A DNA stretch of 64,000 bases from Hippasteria phrygiana (GCA_037893225.1 JAZGUH010000207.1:62001-126000); one strand, 5' to 3'; shown: positions 20,438 to 30,955, counted from the first letter of the stretch. The notes: a model not told the origin generated them from the sequence alone. Numbers and translations: made by a program.

Positions 20438-21977
20438 GTGTGGATGGAATAAAGCAAGCACCTCCTACAGCAAGCGCCCACCGATGAACTTCAGTGAAGA
20501 GACTGGCTGTACGGAAGATTTCAGTCACCTGTCACCCATGCAGATCTTTCAGCTCTTCTTCTGCCAAGCAGTGTGGGAGTTGATGGTGGAGGAGACCAAT
20601 CGCTATGCCGACCAAACAATGTGTGCAGATGCAGCCAATCATCAGCCTGCCTGGACTCCAACTACTGTTCCTGAAATGATGGCATTCATGGCCTTGCTTC
20701 TGTGCATGGGTATCAACAAAAGGCCTCGCTACAGCATGCACTGGTCCAGGTCCGAAGTTCTGCGAAGTCCCCTGTATTCGGCGACCATGTCTCGCAATCG
20801 ATTCACTGCGATCCTTCGATTTTTCCACCTTGCCAACAACAGAGCTCAACCAGGTGATGCTCCCCCTGACAAACTGTCCAAGGTTCGCCCGCTGCTCGAC
20901 ATTGTATTGCCATCCTTTCCTCGCATTTACAAGCCAGGCCGAAACCTCTCACCGGATGAGACAATGATCAAGTTCAAAGGCCGACTTGGTTTCAAACAGT
21001 ACATGCCACGAAAGTCCGCCAAATGGGGATTGAAATGTTTTTCATTGAACGAGTCAGAAACCGGTTATACATGTGCCTGGAAGGTGTTCACCGGCTCTCA
21101 GCCCACATCAAAAGAATCTAGTCAATCCTCCGTTGGTTATGCTTCAACACACCACCCACCTAATCTTTCATCTGCTGGGCATGTAGTCCTCGACCTTATT
21201 AAAGGACTCGAACATAAGGGACATTTCATTTTCATGGACAATTGGTACACGAGCCCGGCTCTCGTCTGCAAGTTGTCACAGTTAAAGTTCGGAGCTCGTG
21301 GAACTGTACGCTACACCTCACAAGGGATTCCAGATTGTGCAAACCCCAAAAAGTTCCCCATGAGAAGAGGTGCTGACCCCCAGTTTTACACCAAAGCCGG
21401 GCAACTGTGCGTCGTTTGGCAGGATGCCAAACGTGTAACTCTTCTTACCAATTTTGGAAACTGCGATATCGACACGAAAGACATTCGGAGCAAAAACAGT
21501 TTGAGTGGACTTCGTACAATCAAAAAACCTGCTGTCGTCAATGATTATAATAAATACATGGGAGGAAGTGATCTCGCAGCACAAATGTGTCAGTACTACT
21601 CGCACCCTCACAAATCGATGAAATGGTGGAAAAGAGTTTTCGTGACCATTCTTGACATCTGTTTGTTGAATGCTACCATTGTATACAACAGCATCCCTAC
21701 AAACCAGCACTTGACCACTTTGGATTTCAGGGTCAAGGTGATAGAAGGACTTCTTTCCACCTGGAAGCACAACCCAGCTCAGCATGCCAGTCAAGTCACA
21801 TGTGGTTCCAGCCGCTTTCCAAATCATCACTATCCTGGGAGAAATGTTGCTGGCAAAAAGCGCAACTGTGTTGTTTGCAGTACCAGAGCCAAGCGGAAAC
21901 AAACTCGCATAATTTGTAAACAGTGTGACAAACCAATGTGTGTAATACCATGCTTTGAGAAGTTTCACAGTCTGTGA
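20438..21977 (+). CDS. piggyBac-family transposase exon (PGBD-like), terminal exon of Myb-piggyBac gene
   Basis: piggyBac transposases cut and paste DNA at TTAA using a DDD catalytic triad. The frame is open from 20,438; the first internal Met is at 20,484, and numbering here starts there (497 residues). Asp158 lies in SPDETMIKFKGRLG, Asp252 in FIFMDNWYTSP and Asp363 in YNKYMGGSDLAAQM, matching the three catalytic acids. In T. ni piggyBac another Asp lies three residues after the third catalytic Asp; here it is Ala366. The C-terminus is a Cys-rich domain (C462, C465, C478, C481, C486, C490, H495). The length is normal for the catalytic core and there is no frameshift or stop. The transposon-style acidic N-terminus is replaced by an in-phase splice to Myb-like exons. 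I see no piggyBac terminal inverted repeats or TTAA pair close by. It may be a domesticated gene or a multi-exon transposon. Confidence 0.9.
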
Positions 21978-22009
21978 TAAGCATTCGCCCGAGTAGGTTT
22001 TATTGCGGT

Positions 22010-22084
22010 CCCCCCCCCCCCATTTCAATGTTGGAGTGACGGTGCACACTGCCAACCCAACATTGAATCGGGGGGGGGGGGGGG
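22010..22084. repeat. Short hairpin with poly-C/poly-G arms
   Basis: A C run then ATTTCAATGTTGG, and on the other side CCAACATTGAATCG then a G run, form an inverted repeat around a short loop. It lies just downstream of the transposase stop. Confidence 0.65.
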
Positions 22085-22625
22085 AGCTGCATACACAGCA
22101 TTTATACCCTGCATTGGTGCACAGCGCCCGCTGAAAATTGATTCAGCATTGACCATCGTGCGAAGCATGCTAAAAATCACAAAGCTAGGAAGTCAAAATA
22201 ATTGGTCAGCGAGGTTAACAATTGAGCATACATGTAGTTCATAATTCCACAATGTTGCACCTGCCTGTGCACACATTTCATGTCGTATTGACTGCACACG
22301 CAAAACATTGATCAGAAATTACACATCTTACGATTGACGCAAAATTGCAACTAATAATTATAATAAATGGGGAAGGTACCAAAATAATCATGAATAAATA
22401 ATCTTCCTAAACAACCGTTTCCTTAAAAAATTACCAATTTGAGTGAAAATGGGAAAAAAAACCTAAAATGCACACTATTTTGTTTACATGTACTTGTCTA
22501 GGTAGACCTGTATTTTTGCAGTCTCCTGAACTCTGATCGACCCTTCGAATTTGTCAGATCCGTAATACATTGACATTCTAAAAGATTATTTTTTCACAAT
22601 TTTGTTCATGGCTTGTAACGGAGAT
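22085..22625 (-). repeat. Inverted diverged copy of the repeat at about 29,890-30,540
   Basis: The first part (ACAGCATTTATACCCTGCAT) matches the forward sequence at 29,905. Further along, blocks such as TCTCCTGAACTCTGATCGAC, AATTACCAATTTGAGTGAAA and AGGTAGACCTGTATTTTTGC are reverse complements of blocks at 30,190-30,370. This shows a dispersed family also present in the duplicated arrays. Confidence 0.65.
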
Positions 22626-22698
22626 GGGCAGCTATAGGGAGTTAGCTCGATTTGACACATTGTATAGATTTTCATTGCTGGTCAAATCAGCATATGAT

Positions 22699-22869
22699 GC
22701 ACGATATGGGGCAGAGCGAACCCCCCCTCTTTTGTGTTGGTCATTGTGTTCCCGGAATCTCAGGAATTCTTTTCAGAAGTCTAGGGGGGATGTGTTAGGT
22801 AACAATAGTCTGGAGAGTGTATAGGGTATAGGGACAGAAAGGGGGGTACCCCTCTGCCCCATATCGTGC
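22699..22869. mobile_element. MITE family M1, copy 2
   Basis: Same body and inverted ends as 5,234-5,401 (left GCACGATATGGGGCAGAG; the right end is its complement, CTCTGCCCCATATCGTGC). The better-preserved ends make this the reference copy. Confidence 0.8.
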
Positions 22870-23794
22870 TGGGTATACAAATCAGCGCTAGCGACGCGTA
22901 TTATAGTTGCTTTGTGTACACTGTATAACTTATGTTTCTAAATCTTTACTTTTTTTTTTAATGTGTTTTGTTATGTCTGGTATGCCTTACACAAGCTGTC
23001 GCTTTTTAGGTTTTGCCTTTTTAAGATCTTCTTGACTTGATTTTCTTATTTGTATTCTTTTATATCTGTTGTGAATTACCATGAAGAGGAAATAAATGTT
23101 GCTTGTTGCTTGCATTAAAAAACATTAAAAACATCAAACGTTTATATACATTTGTACATGTACATGTAGCCAAAACTATTCAAGATCTTGCCTAATCTGG
23201 CGACAAAATTACGCGAAGCCCGAGCCCAAGCCAGGGTTTGAGAAATGCCCTCTTAACTGCATCCAAACGTTACTAATTTGTTCAAGTTTGTGCAATTATC
23301 ACAACAATCCTTGAGAGTTGGGGATTTATGAACCACCCCTCAAAATAAATCTCTTTTCAAAGAGCAATATTTTAGTTCTCATTCAATTAGTTAGGTTGGG
23401 GTGCTGTTTCTCAATGAACCTCAGGATTCCACAACACTTCAAAGAAGAATAGCCTTTCATTACATTGCCTTGTGAGGGCGCTATACACTAAAACTTGGCC
23501 AAAAGTGTCTGGTAAAGAACTGGACATGTCATGTACATGAGTGTGGTATCCAGAGCACAGTCACAAAATATGCCTTGGTATTGAAAGGGTTATGTAACAA
23601 TCTATTCAAAAACACTGTATAACAAAAGCATTCCGTTGTCGTTGTTCATCCCGGATGTGAGCTGACTTGTGATTGACTTGTGATCTGCCTTTTGATCTGA
23701 CTTGTGACTGACTCGATTACAACTCTGCACGGATACCAGTCCAAAATGTTTGGTCCCACATGTGCCTGGGTATACTGGTTAACCACATTTAGGG
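22870..23794. other. Non-coding stretch with one MITE half
   Basis: Around 23,214-23,251 the block GCGAAGCCCGAGCCCAAGCC resembles one arm of the MITE at 40,305-40,543. Otherwise no gene or repeat is recognised. A candidate AATAAA lies at about 23,090. Confidence 0.45.
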
Positions 23795-23872
23795 ACGGGA
23801 ACCAATCTAAACCTACTAAAAGAAAAGTAGGGTTTAAACACAAGTCCCTCTACTATCCCTCTCTGTAAAGCC

Positions 23873-24397
23873 TCAGATCTTTTTGTCCTGCATGAGGAAC
23901 TTGCAGATGAAACCGTTCGAATTTGAACACCACTGATTTGCCCATGCACCAGATGTAAAAACAACTCCGCAATCTTCACCCATAGGACGGTCTGGCTTTC
24001 CGGCCAACCAGTTTTCGTAGCCACCATCGCTGGTCCCATCTATCCAGCTGAACCGCCCGCTTGTACTGCTGTACCGGTATCCAATCCAGTAGCTATTGAT
24101 TTCAGACGCAGTTGCGTAGGCGCGCATGAGCTGGTCCTCTGCCTCGCTGGTAACCGATGCCAGGTGAGCTGATCTCCCATCAGGTTCGGAGTACTGTTGG
24201 CAGATGCGTACTGCGTCGTTAAAGTTAAAGTATGAAGTTTCCCGAACGGTCAAGTAGCAGTGGTTGCCCCATGCCAGCCATGGTGTTGGGCACTTGGTCT
24301 CGCTCATCATAGAACTCGTACCTGCCTTGTAGCATTTGCCATCTATCTGCAACACCAGGATCAAGACTAGTACTAATCTTGTATTTCGGGCAGCCAT
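23873..24397 (-). CDS. Secreted C-type lectin, copy A
   Basis: A single-exon 174-residue protein with a signal peptide (hydrophobic LVLVLILVLQ, likely cleavage near residue 20) and one C-type lectin-like domain. C36/C47 is the N-terminal long-form pair; C66-C165 and C143-C157 are the two canonical disulfides. YWIGYRY, FSWIDG and GFICKFL are fold signatures. The ligand motif position reads KPD (134-136) instead of EPN or QPD, and WAN replaces WND (152-154), so calcium-dependent sugar binding is uncertain. Start chosen at the Met before the signal peptide, shared by all three copies. Likely an extracellular recognition or adhesion protein; the ligand cannot be predicted. Near-identical paralogues lie at 34,606 and 41,443. 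Confidence 0.93.
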   Translation of the reverse strand: MAARNTRLVLVLILVLQIDGKCYKAGTSSMMSETKCPTPWLAWGNHCYLTVRETSYFNFNDAVRICQQYSEPDGRSAHLASVTSEAEDQLMRAYATASEINSYWIGYRYSSTSGRFSWIDGTSDGGYENWLAGKPDRPMGEDCGVVFTSGAWANQWCSNSNGFICKFLMQDKKI

Positions 24398-24648
24398 TGC
24401 TGGAGTTAAAAGGGTTGAGAGGTACGTCTTGCTGCCTTCTTATTGCAGGGACTCGATACAATTTCTATATTCAGAATGTATAATTGTGTAAAATGTAACC
24501 TCAGCCTCAAAGTCATGCACCGATAAACCGCCATAAACCGATAGTTTTGAATGCATAGGTCGCATTAAAACAGAGGGAGCGTCGAAAAAATGAACAAATG
24601 GCAGTCGTGAGAGGTCGGCTCATTCAATTGCTGCTTTTCCACTAGATA
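24398..24648 (-). promoter_or_regulatory. Conserved 5' flank of the lectin genes
   Basis: The region upstream of the ATG is conserved in copies A (24,398-24,648), C (35,131-35,386) and B (41,971-42,220). Upstream of each gene lies a TATA-like element (on the minus strand, TATACATTC about 80 bases before the ATG). No transcription start can be fixed from sequence alone. The block ends at the LINE insertion site in A and B. Confidence 0.5.
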
Positions 24649-24656
24649 GTGTTATA

Positions 24657-25467
24657 GACGGTGAAAGACTAACAGACCTCCGCTTTGCAGATGACGTCGC
24701 CTTAACTACCTCTTCTGTGGAAGACATTGACATTCAATTAAATCACCTAAACGGGGAGAGCCAAAGAATTGGACTGAAAATGCATAAGGGGAAAACAAAA
24801 TATTTGACGAACTATAATACAGATTCCACCATCAAAGTAGAAAATCATGACATAGACAGAGTTGATGAATACAAATACCTTGGTCAAATATTAAAGATGA
24901 AAGACTGCACACACGAAGAAGTATTGATAAGGATAAAAACAGGTTGGAGGAGTTTTGGAAGGCACAAAGAAATTCTCTCTGACAAGAATATACCAATGGC
25001 ATGGAGAAGGAAAATATACGACCAGTGCGTGCTACCAACTATGACATATGCTGCAGAAACATGGACAACAACAAAATACCTAGAAACCAAACTACAAACA
25101 ACACAAAGGGCAATGGAGAGAAGAATGCTACACATATCCATCCGGGACAAAATAGGATGCAGTGATATCAGAAAGAAAACAGGACTTAAGGACATAATTG
25201 AAAAAATGAAAGAAGCAAAGTGGAGATGGGCTGGACATGTGGCACGTTTAAAAGATAACAGATGGACCAGAAGAATTTCAGAGTGGCAACCACGAACAGG
25301 AAAGAGAAAACAAGGCAGACAGAAAAGGAGATGGAGAGACGACATTACGTCCTACATGGGTACAACATGGACAACACAGGCACAAGAAAGAAGGACATGG
25401 AAAGCACACGAAGAGGGCTACATCCGACAATGGATGAACACGGCCTAGGCAAGGCAAGGCAAAGCAA
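24657..25467 (+). mobile_element. 5'-truncated RTE-like LINE, copy A, with 8-9 bp TSD
   Basis: An 811-bp insertion flanked by GTGTTATA at 24,649-24,656 and 25,468-25,475 (AGTGTTATA if the shared A is counted). The frame is open from the first base to 25,448: LRFADDVALTT is RT motif C, followed by YLGQILKMKD, the thumb, and a C-terminal WAGHVARLKDNRW and RQKRRWRDD region typical of RTE/BovB-like elements. It ends in a GGCAAGGCAAGGCAAAGCAA tail. The lectin-C flank at 35,387-35,394 keeps the unoccupied site. Confidence 0.9.
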
Positions 25468-26454
25468 GTGTTATAATGAGAATGCCGAAATACGTTTTCT
25501 TCATACGTACGAGAGAATCGGTTACGCCAAAGTCATCTTCTGGTGCACAGGGGCAGCCAATATCTGATCTGAATTGGACTTCGAGTCAACAGTTATATGG
25601 ACATGCTAGTAAAATACCACAACGCCACCGCATGACGGTATTCTTATTAAAAGAAGAACTCACTTTTCTCCAACTGGTGATTGAACACGTCAGGTTATTC
25701 GCAGATTGCCAGCTCTTGCCCGCCAATGCACAAATGAAGCACATCGGCTAGTACCGATCATACGACTGAGATCAGACTACAGTCGAGTGGATATATACCC
25801 ACCGTGACAAAAGCGAGGCAAACCAGAGCAAGGCTTTAAAGCTACGCCAACAACGATCACATTCGATCAAGGACGATGATGATCAATAAGCAATAAACGG
25901 TACCAATCATTTTTTATCAGCCCATTGTATAGCCATCAAAGGACAGTATTGTCGTGCCATCGCGTGCATTTGGGTATATGGCAAGCTTAGTACCGTACTT
26001 GCAATGCCAACAATTATTAAGCCGATCCTGTCAGCCTGCTCTTTGAAAGAACTCTGCAACGCCAGCGCCAATCAAATGGTTCACTGCTGATGCAGTTGTG
26101 TTATAATGAGAATGCTGAAATACGTTTTCTTCATAAGTACGAGAGAATCAGTTACGCCAAAGTCATCTTCTGGTGCACAGGGACAGCTAATATCTGATAT
26201 GAAGTGGACTTCAAGTCAACAGTTGCCATGGACATGCTAGTAAAATAAGTGAGACAACGCCACCACATGATAGCATTCTTAAAGAAGAACTCACTTTTCT
26301 CCAACTGGTGATTGAACACGTCAGGTCATTCGCAGATTTCCAGCTCTTGCCCGCCAATGCACAAATGAAGCAAATCGGCTGTTGCCGTTCATGGTGCTCA
26401 TTTACTTATATGTGCGCATGGCCAGAAAATCTACCAAGTTACAATTAGTAACGG
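25468..26454 (+). repeat. Tandem duplicate of a ~280-bp block in the lectin array
   Basis: 25,468-25,750 and 26,098-26,388 are diverged copies beginning GTGTTATAATGAGAATGC and containing ACTCACTTTTCTCCAACTGG. The intervening 25,751-26,097 segment also recurs in copy B and at 49,083-49,512. Open frames here are short and unrecognised. Confidence 0.75.
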
Positions 26455-27504
26455 ATCGTGGCCCTGAAGGGACATCACACATCACAGATTTCTGCGCAGA
26501 TATTTGCAAAGTCGCACATTTTATCGCACATTTCTGCGAAGATTTCTGCGATGTCGTACATTTTATTGCAGATTTTATCGCAGATTTCTGCGGATTGTAT
26601 GTTTGCGGATTTTATCTTACCAATGTACTGGGCAGGCCCAATTTTTGAGGGGGCAAATTCGGCCAACTAATTAGTTGCTATTAATGAGCTAATGATGAGT
26701 CGTTTTAAGAGTTTAAGAAACTGCGTTTTATGAACAAAATTGGCACTTTAAAAGTGTCCTCAAAGCAGAATTTTATTCCATAATTCAATTGATACTGGGA
26801 AGGCCCTATTTCGGCCTATGGGGAACGTCAAATCCGCCCACTAATTAGCTGCTAATTAGAGGGCTAATGACGAATCCCCATTTTCGTCCGAAAAAGTATA
26901 TGAAACTCCGTTCTCTCATCAACACCGCCACTTTAAACTGGGGACTCGTCAATAGCCCTTTAATTATCAGGTACAGTGGGTAATTAGTGGGCGGATCTGG
27001 CCCCCTCCAAAATTCACTTTGTGTAAAGTATGTGAGGTACATTTACTTTTAAATCAGCAGTTGTCAACAAAATGCAGTTTTTCTACACTTTTGAATGAAA
27101 GGTTCTCATTAGCCCTTTGATTAGAAGCTAATTAGTGAAAGTAATTGGTATTCTCTATATTTTGAGCATGTATAATATATTCGTTATTTACACTGCTTAA
27201 AAAACGTGTAATTTTGCTAAAACCTTAAACATTTTGTTGATGGAACGCCAAAAAAGCATACTTTGTTGACCTCCTTTTACTTGATGCGTTTTAGATTTTG
27301 AGTCTGCGGCTGAATCCACGGCCGAAATATGCAAAGAAAATTAATGTGCGATAAAATGTTCGACATCGCAAATATCTGCGCAGAAATCCGCGATAAAATT
27401 TGCAATAAAATGTGCGACATCGCAGAAATCTGCGCAGAAATGTGGGATAAAATGTGCGACTGGGCTGAAATCTGCGATGTGTGATGTCCCTTCAGGGCCA
27501 CAAT
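26455..27504. mobile_element. TIR element T1 with repetitive ~190-bp ends, copy A
   Basis: Inverted ends start ATCGTGGCCCTGAAGGGACA on the left; the right end is the complement with two changes. Both ends continue ~190 bp inward as repeats of TTTCTGCG and GCACATTTTATCG units. The translations of these ends (repeated phenylalanine, cysteine and aspartate) are by-products and not proteins. The interior has no coding capacity. The counterpart is 43,996-45,028. No clear target-site duplication. Confidence 0.75.
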
Positions 27505-28283
27505 ACAATAGTCACCGTGTATTCTTAGTTTGATCCTCAAGGGTTCATTTTTCTCTGGTTAATTATCTGACGTTCTGAAGCATTGCCGACGCCAGTTAGG
27601 TAAAGCTTCTAATTGTAACAATATAGACCACTAATGTGGACCCATTATTATTATTATACACCTCGGATTTCTAATAAATTCTTCAAGGTTAATTGCATCT
27701 GTTTTTTTCCAGAATGCATACTTCCTCAAACAACAGCGCGTGGGGTCCTCCTCACAGAAACACGAAAGGCCTAATTGAGGCTCACGCTGTAATAGCAAAA
27801 TGTTAACAAAAATGGCAATATAAGCACTTAGGTATTTTATTTAGAAAGGGCCATTCTCGCGTGAATATCAGACTCCCTCATAATCCAAATTATACTGCGC
27901 ATGCTCAGTAGGCCCCGTATACAAAACAATAAGAAACATAGAGTAAGGGTGAGGGTGCTCCTCAACATCGTCTCGGGAAAAGAGACCGAAGAAAGTTCAG
28001 TCTGTGTCGTATCACTGAAAATCACCTGTCTGCATATTCATACGCTTTTGAAAAACTCCTTATTGCAAGAAATCCAGACAATGTCCTTCAACTGTTTCAA
28101 TATAAATTTACCACATACTATTTCTCTATAAGCTATGCAATAATAAAGCACGTTTGTAAGCTGGATTCGCTCTTTACAAAACAAAGTTCAAACTACTTAT
28201 TTAGTTACGGAATACTTGCAACCCGTCTGTGCAGGGATCATGAAATTATTCTTACCATTGCACGAATGTGAAACATTCATTAT

Positions 28284-28820
28284 TTGTTTTATACAACGCC
28301 TGAATAAATCCGACACTGCGACAGATTGCATGCATGGATTTCTTGGTGTAACGTTACAACGTGCCGTTTACCTTCTAGGTCCCGCATAAAACCGTGACAA
28401 AAAGTAGTCCAGTTCCGAATCAGTTAAAGCTTTAATTGTTGTTCCTGCGTGTCTTGCAAATTCCTCTAATCATTTGATTGCATATTTCATTTGTATCTTT
28501 GTGTTAGCAGCATAAGCATCGCCTGCGAGTTCCAATATTTCGTCGTCTGTTACTGTTAGGAGAACAAACCGCGGCAGTTCGGGAAACTCAGCCGCCATGT
28601 TGTGTGAATGACAGCGCTGTTGTAGCGCCACCAAGTGACCGTGAAATTAGAAAAGTTTTTTGGTTCTATCAATGCGCGCGCACCTTGTGATAGACCCATG
28701 TGATAGAACGTATTGGGCGGTGCGGGTTCGCGTCGTGTGATGGGTCGAATAATTCAATGCACGTGATCGACTCTCCACCAATCGGATGGCGGGGATTTAT
28801 TCAGGCGTTGTATAAAACAA
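28284..28820. mobile_element. 537-bp TIR element carrying a first-exon-like gene fragment
   Basis: 28,284-28,311 and 28,793-28,820 are exact 28-bp reverse complements (TTGTTTTATACAACGCCTGA start). On the minus strand the interior contains a CpG-rich promoter-like stretch, a start codon at 28,598 in an AACATGGCGG context, a short reading frame, and a GTAAAC splice donor before the other repeat. Copy B of the array lacks the element. No target-site duplication is obvious. Confidence 0.8.
28368..28598 (-). pseudogene. DUF3504/Crypton-like (KCTD1/ZMYM-type) N-terminal exon fragment
   Basis: ATG at 28,598 opens 42 residues (MAAEFPELPRFVLL then TDDEILELAGDAYAANTKIQ and MKYAIK), a TGA at 28,470-28,472, then LEEFARHAGTTIKALTDSEL and DYFLSRFYAGPRR before a CTAGAAG|GTAAAC donor. 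The pattern N-T-K-x-x-x-x-x-A-x-x-x-(W)-x-E-F, then L-x-x-x-F-Y-A-x-x-R, is that of the Crypton-derived DUF3504 family N-terminus. The stop sits where that pattern often has Trp, so TGG to TGA is the simplest cause. The exon lies wholly inside the 28-bp inverted repeats. Family assignment is from pattern only. Confidence 0.55.
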
Positions 28821-28884
28821 TAGGTCGCACTCACTCGCGTGCGGTTCCCTACATAAGAATCTAGACCACTAATGTGGACTCATT

Positions 28885-29000
28885 ATAGAGTACCGAAGTG
28901 ATGACGTCAATCAATGCAATGTTTGGAACCGAATACATTCTAAACTGCATGTGTTTGACACCATTGCCGCAGCAACTGACGTCAGACTTTGGTACTCTAT
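28885..29000. mobile_element. 116-bp MITE nested in the second duplicate block
   Basis: Left ATAGAGTACCGAAGTGATGA and right TGACGTCAGACTTTGGTACT...CTAT are imperfect inverted repeats. It interrupts the (TTA)n tract that is continuous at 27,650 and 45,165. Confidence 0.75.
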
Positions 29001-29279
29001 TATTATACACCTCGGAATTCTAATCAATTCCCCTGAGGTTAATTGCATTTGTTGCCAGAATGCATTCTCCCTCAAACAACAGCGAGTGGGGTCCTCCTCA
29101 CAGAAACACGAAAGGTCTAATTGAGGCTTACGCTGTAATAGCAAAATGTTAACCAAAATGGCAATACGCACTTAGGTATTTCATTTAGAAAGGGCCATTA
29201 TCGCGTGAATATCTGACACCCTGATAGTCCGAATTATACTGCGCATGCTCAGTAGGCCCCGTCTACAAAACAATGCGAA

Positions 29280-29375
29280 ACATAGAGTTAAGGGTGAGGG
29301 TGAGGATTAGGGTGAGAAAATAGTGTTGGAGTCAGGGTTTATGGTAGGGTTTGGGTTAGGGTTGGGATGAGGTTA
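29280..29375 (+). repeat. Degenerate telomere-like (GGGTTAGGG) block
   Basis: GGGTGAGGGTGAGGATTAGG and later GGGTTTGGGTTAGGGTTGGG. Repeated in copy B at about 45,460-45,545. Short and interstitial, not a chromosome end. Confidence 0.7.
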
Positions 29376-30670
29376 ACGGTTATGCCATTGCCCAAAATTA
29401 TTGTGTTCATTATATAAAAGCGCAATTGTGTTGCAATAACTATATACTATGGGCAAAGAGTCAGATATTTATGGGATTCAGATATATTCATGTGACGCCG
29501 GTTGATACAAAATTGAAGCAATATTTGTGATGTCAACAGTAGTTGTTTTATTGTGACGTCGCTATTATCCAGACGACTTTGCTTCACCCTCAAATTCGCG
29601 TGAAGGATGAACCGGGCATAGATATCAGAAGAATAAATAACTAGATCAAAAGCGCGTATAATACGCGCGTTTTGCCTGGGCGCGGCCATTGGTCACGTGA
29701 ACAGGGTTAAAAATGTGGAAATCGCCGCCCGCAAAAACACCAGTGGTCACTTGAAGTACGATGGGATTTTACTTGAGCTGCTTCCGGCAAAATTGTTCTT
29801 ATTTTTATTACGCCTGTTGCCTCTGATTAGGCCTACTTTATGCATTTGTCCTTGCTCGTCGCCCTGTTCACTTGACTTTTTGGCGCGTTCCATGCACAGC
29901 TACAGCATTTACACCCTGCATTGGTACACAGCGCCGGTGTAGTGTTCACAGAAATCTGATTCGGCAGTGCACAGCATTTACACTGCCTATTCACCCTGCA
30001 TACTAGCCCACAGCGCCACCACAAAGCTAATACGCATCGCTGATTGGCCAGCAAGAAAAATCCACACGATGACGTCATGTCAAATCCAGCTTACTCCCTA
30101 GCTACCCAACGCCGTTAAAAGGCATGCTAAAAATCGTGAAAAAAAATACCGTTTCGCAATGTCAGTGTATTACGGATTGACAAATCGGAAGGGTTGGTTT
30201 GAAGAGTTCAGGAGACGGCAAAAATACGGGTCCACCTAGACAACTAAAAATACATGGCGTGGACTATATAGTTTTTTCTCAGTGGCGATCGAGTTGAAGT
30301 GCGGTTTCGCAAAAGGGAAGAAAATATTGCTTTTTTTTACCACTTTCACTCAAATTGGTAATTAATTAAACAGTTGTCTAGGAAGCTTATTTATTCAGGA
30401 ATATTTTGGTACATAACTTACCTATTTAGCGTAATTATTCGTCGCCATTTTGCGTCATTCGTAAGATGAGTCATTTCTGATCGGTCAATGTTTTGCGTGT
30501 GTAGTCAGTACGCTATACACGAAATGTGCGCATGTGCAGGCAAAATAGTGGAAACACATGTACAACGCAGAAGAATTCAATTTATTCTGATTTTCCTGGG
30601 GAAAATACGATCAGTTTTGTATATAGATCAGGAAATACATATTAATTTCAAATATTTTAGATGTATTATT
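29376..30670. other. Non-coding part of duplication copy A
   Basis: Matches 45,546-46,855. Contains the dispersed repeat related to 22,085-22,625 and GCGCC-rich blocks around 29,920-30,010. The short frames are preserved in both copies but have no recognisable domain. Confidence 0.5.
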
Positions 30671-30699
30671 TCACTATTTTTGAACCGCCATGGCTACAA

Positions 30700-30955
30700 C
30701 GTTCGATCTGCTCTCTCGGAAAGCAGAAAAGTAGAAAAATAGATTTGCTCGAAATGTTCGATGGGCTTTTCTGGTAGCATTGAAGCAGAGAAGCAGATGT
30801 CCCTTTTTGAACCGCCAGTGTAGGGTAAGAAGTAAATTATGCTTTTGTGGTAGCAGGAAAGCAGAAAAGTAGAAAAATGCATTTTACAAAAAGGTTCAAT
30901 CTACTTTTCTGCTATTTTAACAGCAGAAAAGCAGATGTCCACTTTTGAACCTCCA
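30700..30955 (+). repeat. Irregular tandem repeat of AGCAGAAAAGTAGAAAAAT units, copy A
   Basis: Units AGCAGAAAAGTAGAAAAAT and AGCAGA(A/G)AAGCAGATGTCC alternate with TTTTTGAACCGCCA blocks, with one inverted occurrence (CTACTTTTCTGCT). Copy B has the same at about 46,885-47,140. Confidence 0.7.

Larger units (their letters stand above)
27600..29260. repeat. Copy-A-specific tandem duplication with nested insertions
   Basis: A ~350-bp block (from TAGACCACTAATGTGGAC to AGTAGGCCCCGT) appears at about 27,622-27,960 and again at about 28,862-29,275; copy B has it once (about 45,142-45,470). Between and within the copies lie the 28,284-28,820 and 28,885-29,000 elements. A candidate AATAAA lies at about 28,142. 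Confidence 0.75.

Noticed and set aside
21318..22055. 245-residue minus-strand frame opposite the transposase
   Set aside because: Shadow of the piggyBac coding strand; no domain of its own.
24832..25345. 153-residue minus-strand frame (also 42,456-42,917)
   Set aside because: Antisense shadow of the RTE-like LINE reading frame.
24657..25448. Host gene with a 264-codon open frame
   Set aside because: The sequence is RT motif C through the C-terminus of an RTE-like LINE, bounded by target-site duplications.
26382..26670. Repeated F-x-x-D-F-C protein-like frames (also 44,000 and 44,800)
   Set aside because: They follow the tandem units in the inverted ends of element T1, occur in several frames and have no start or domain logic.
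29280..29375. Telomere
   Set aside because: Only a few degenerate GGGTTAGGG units, interstitial and copied with the duplication.
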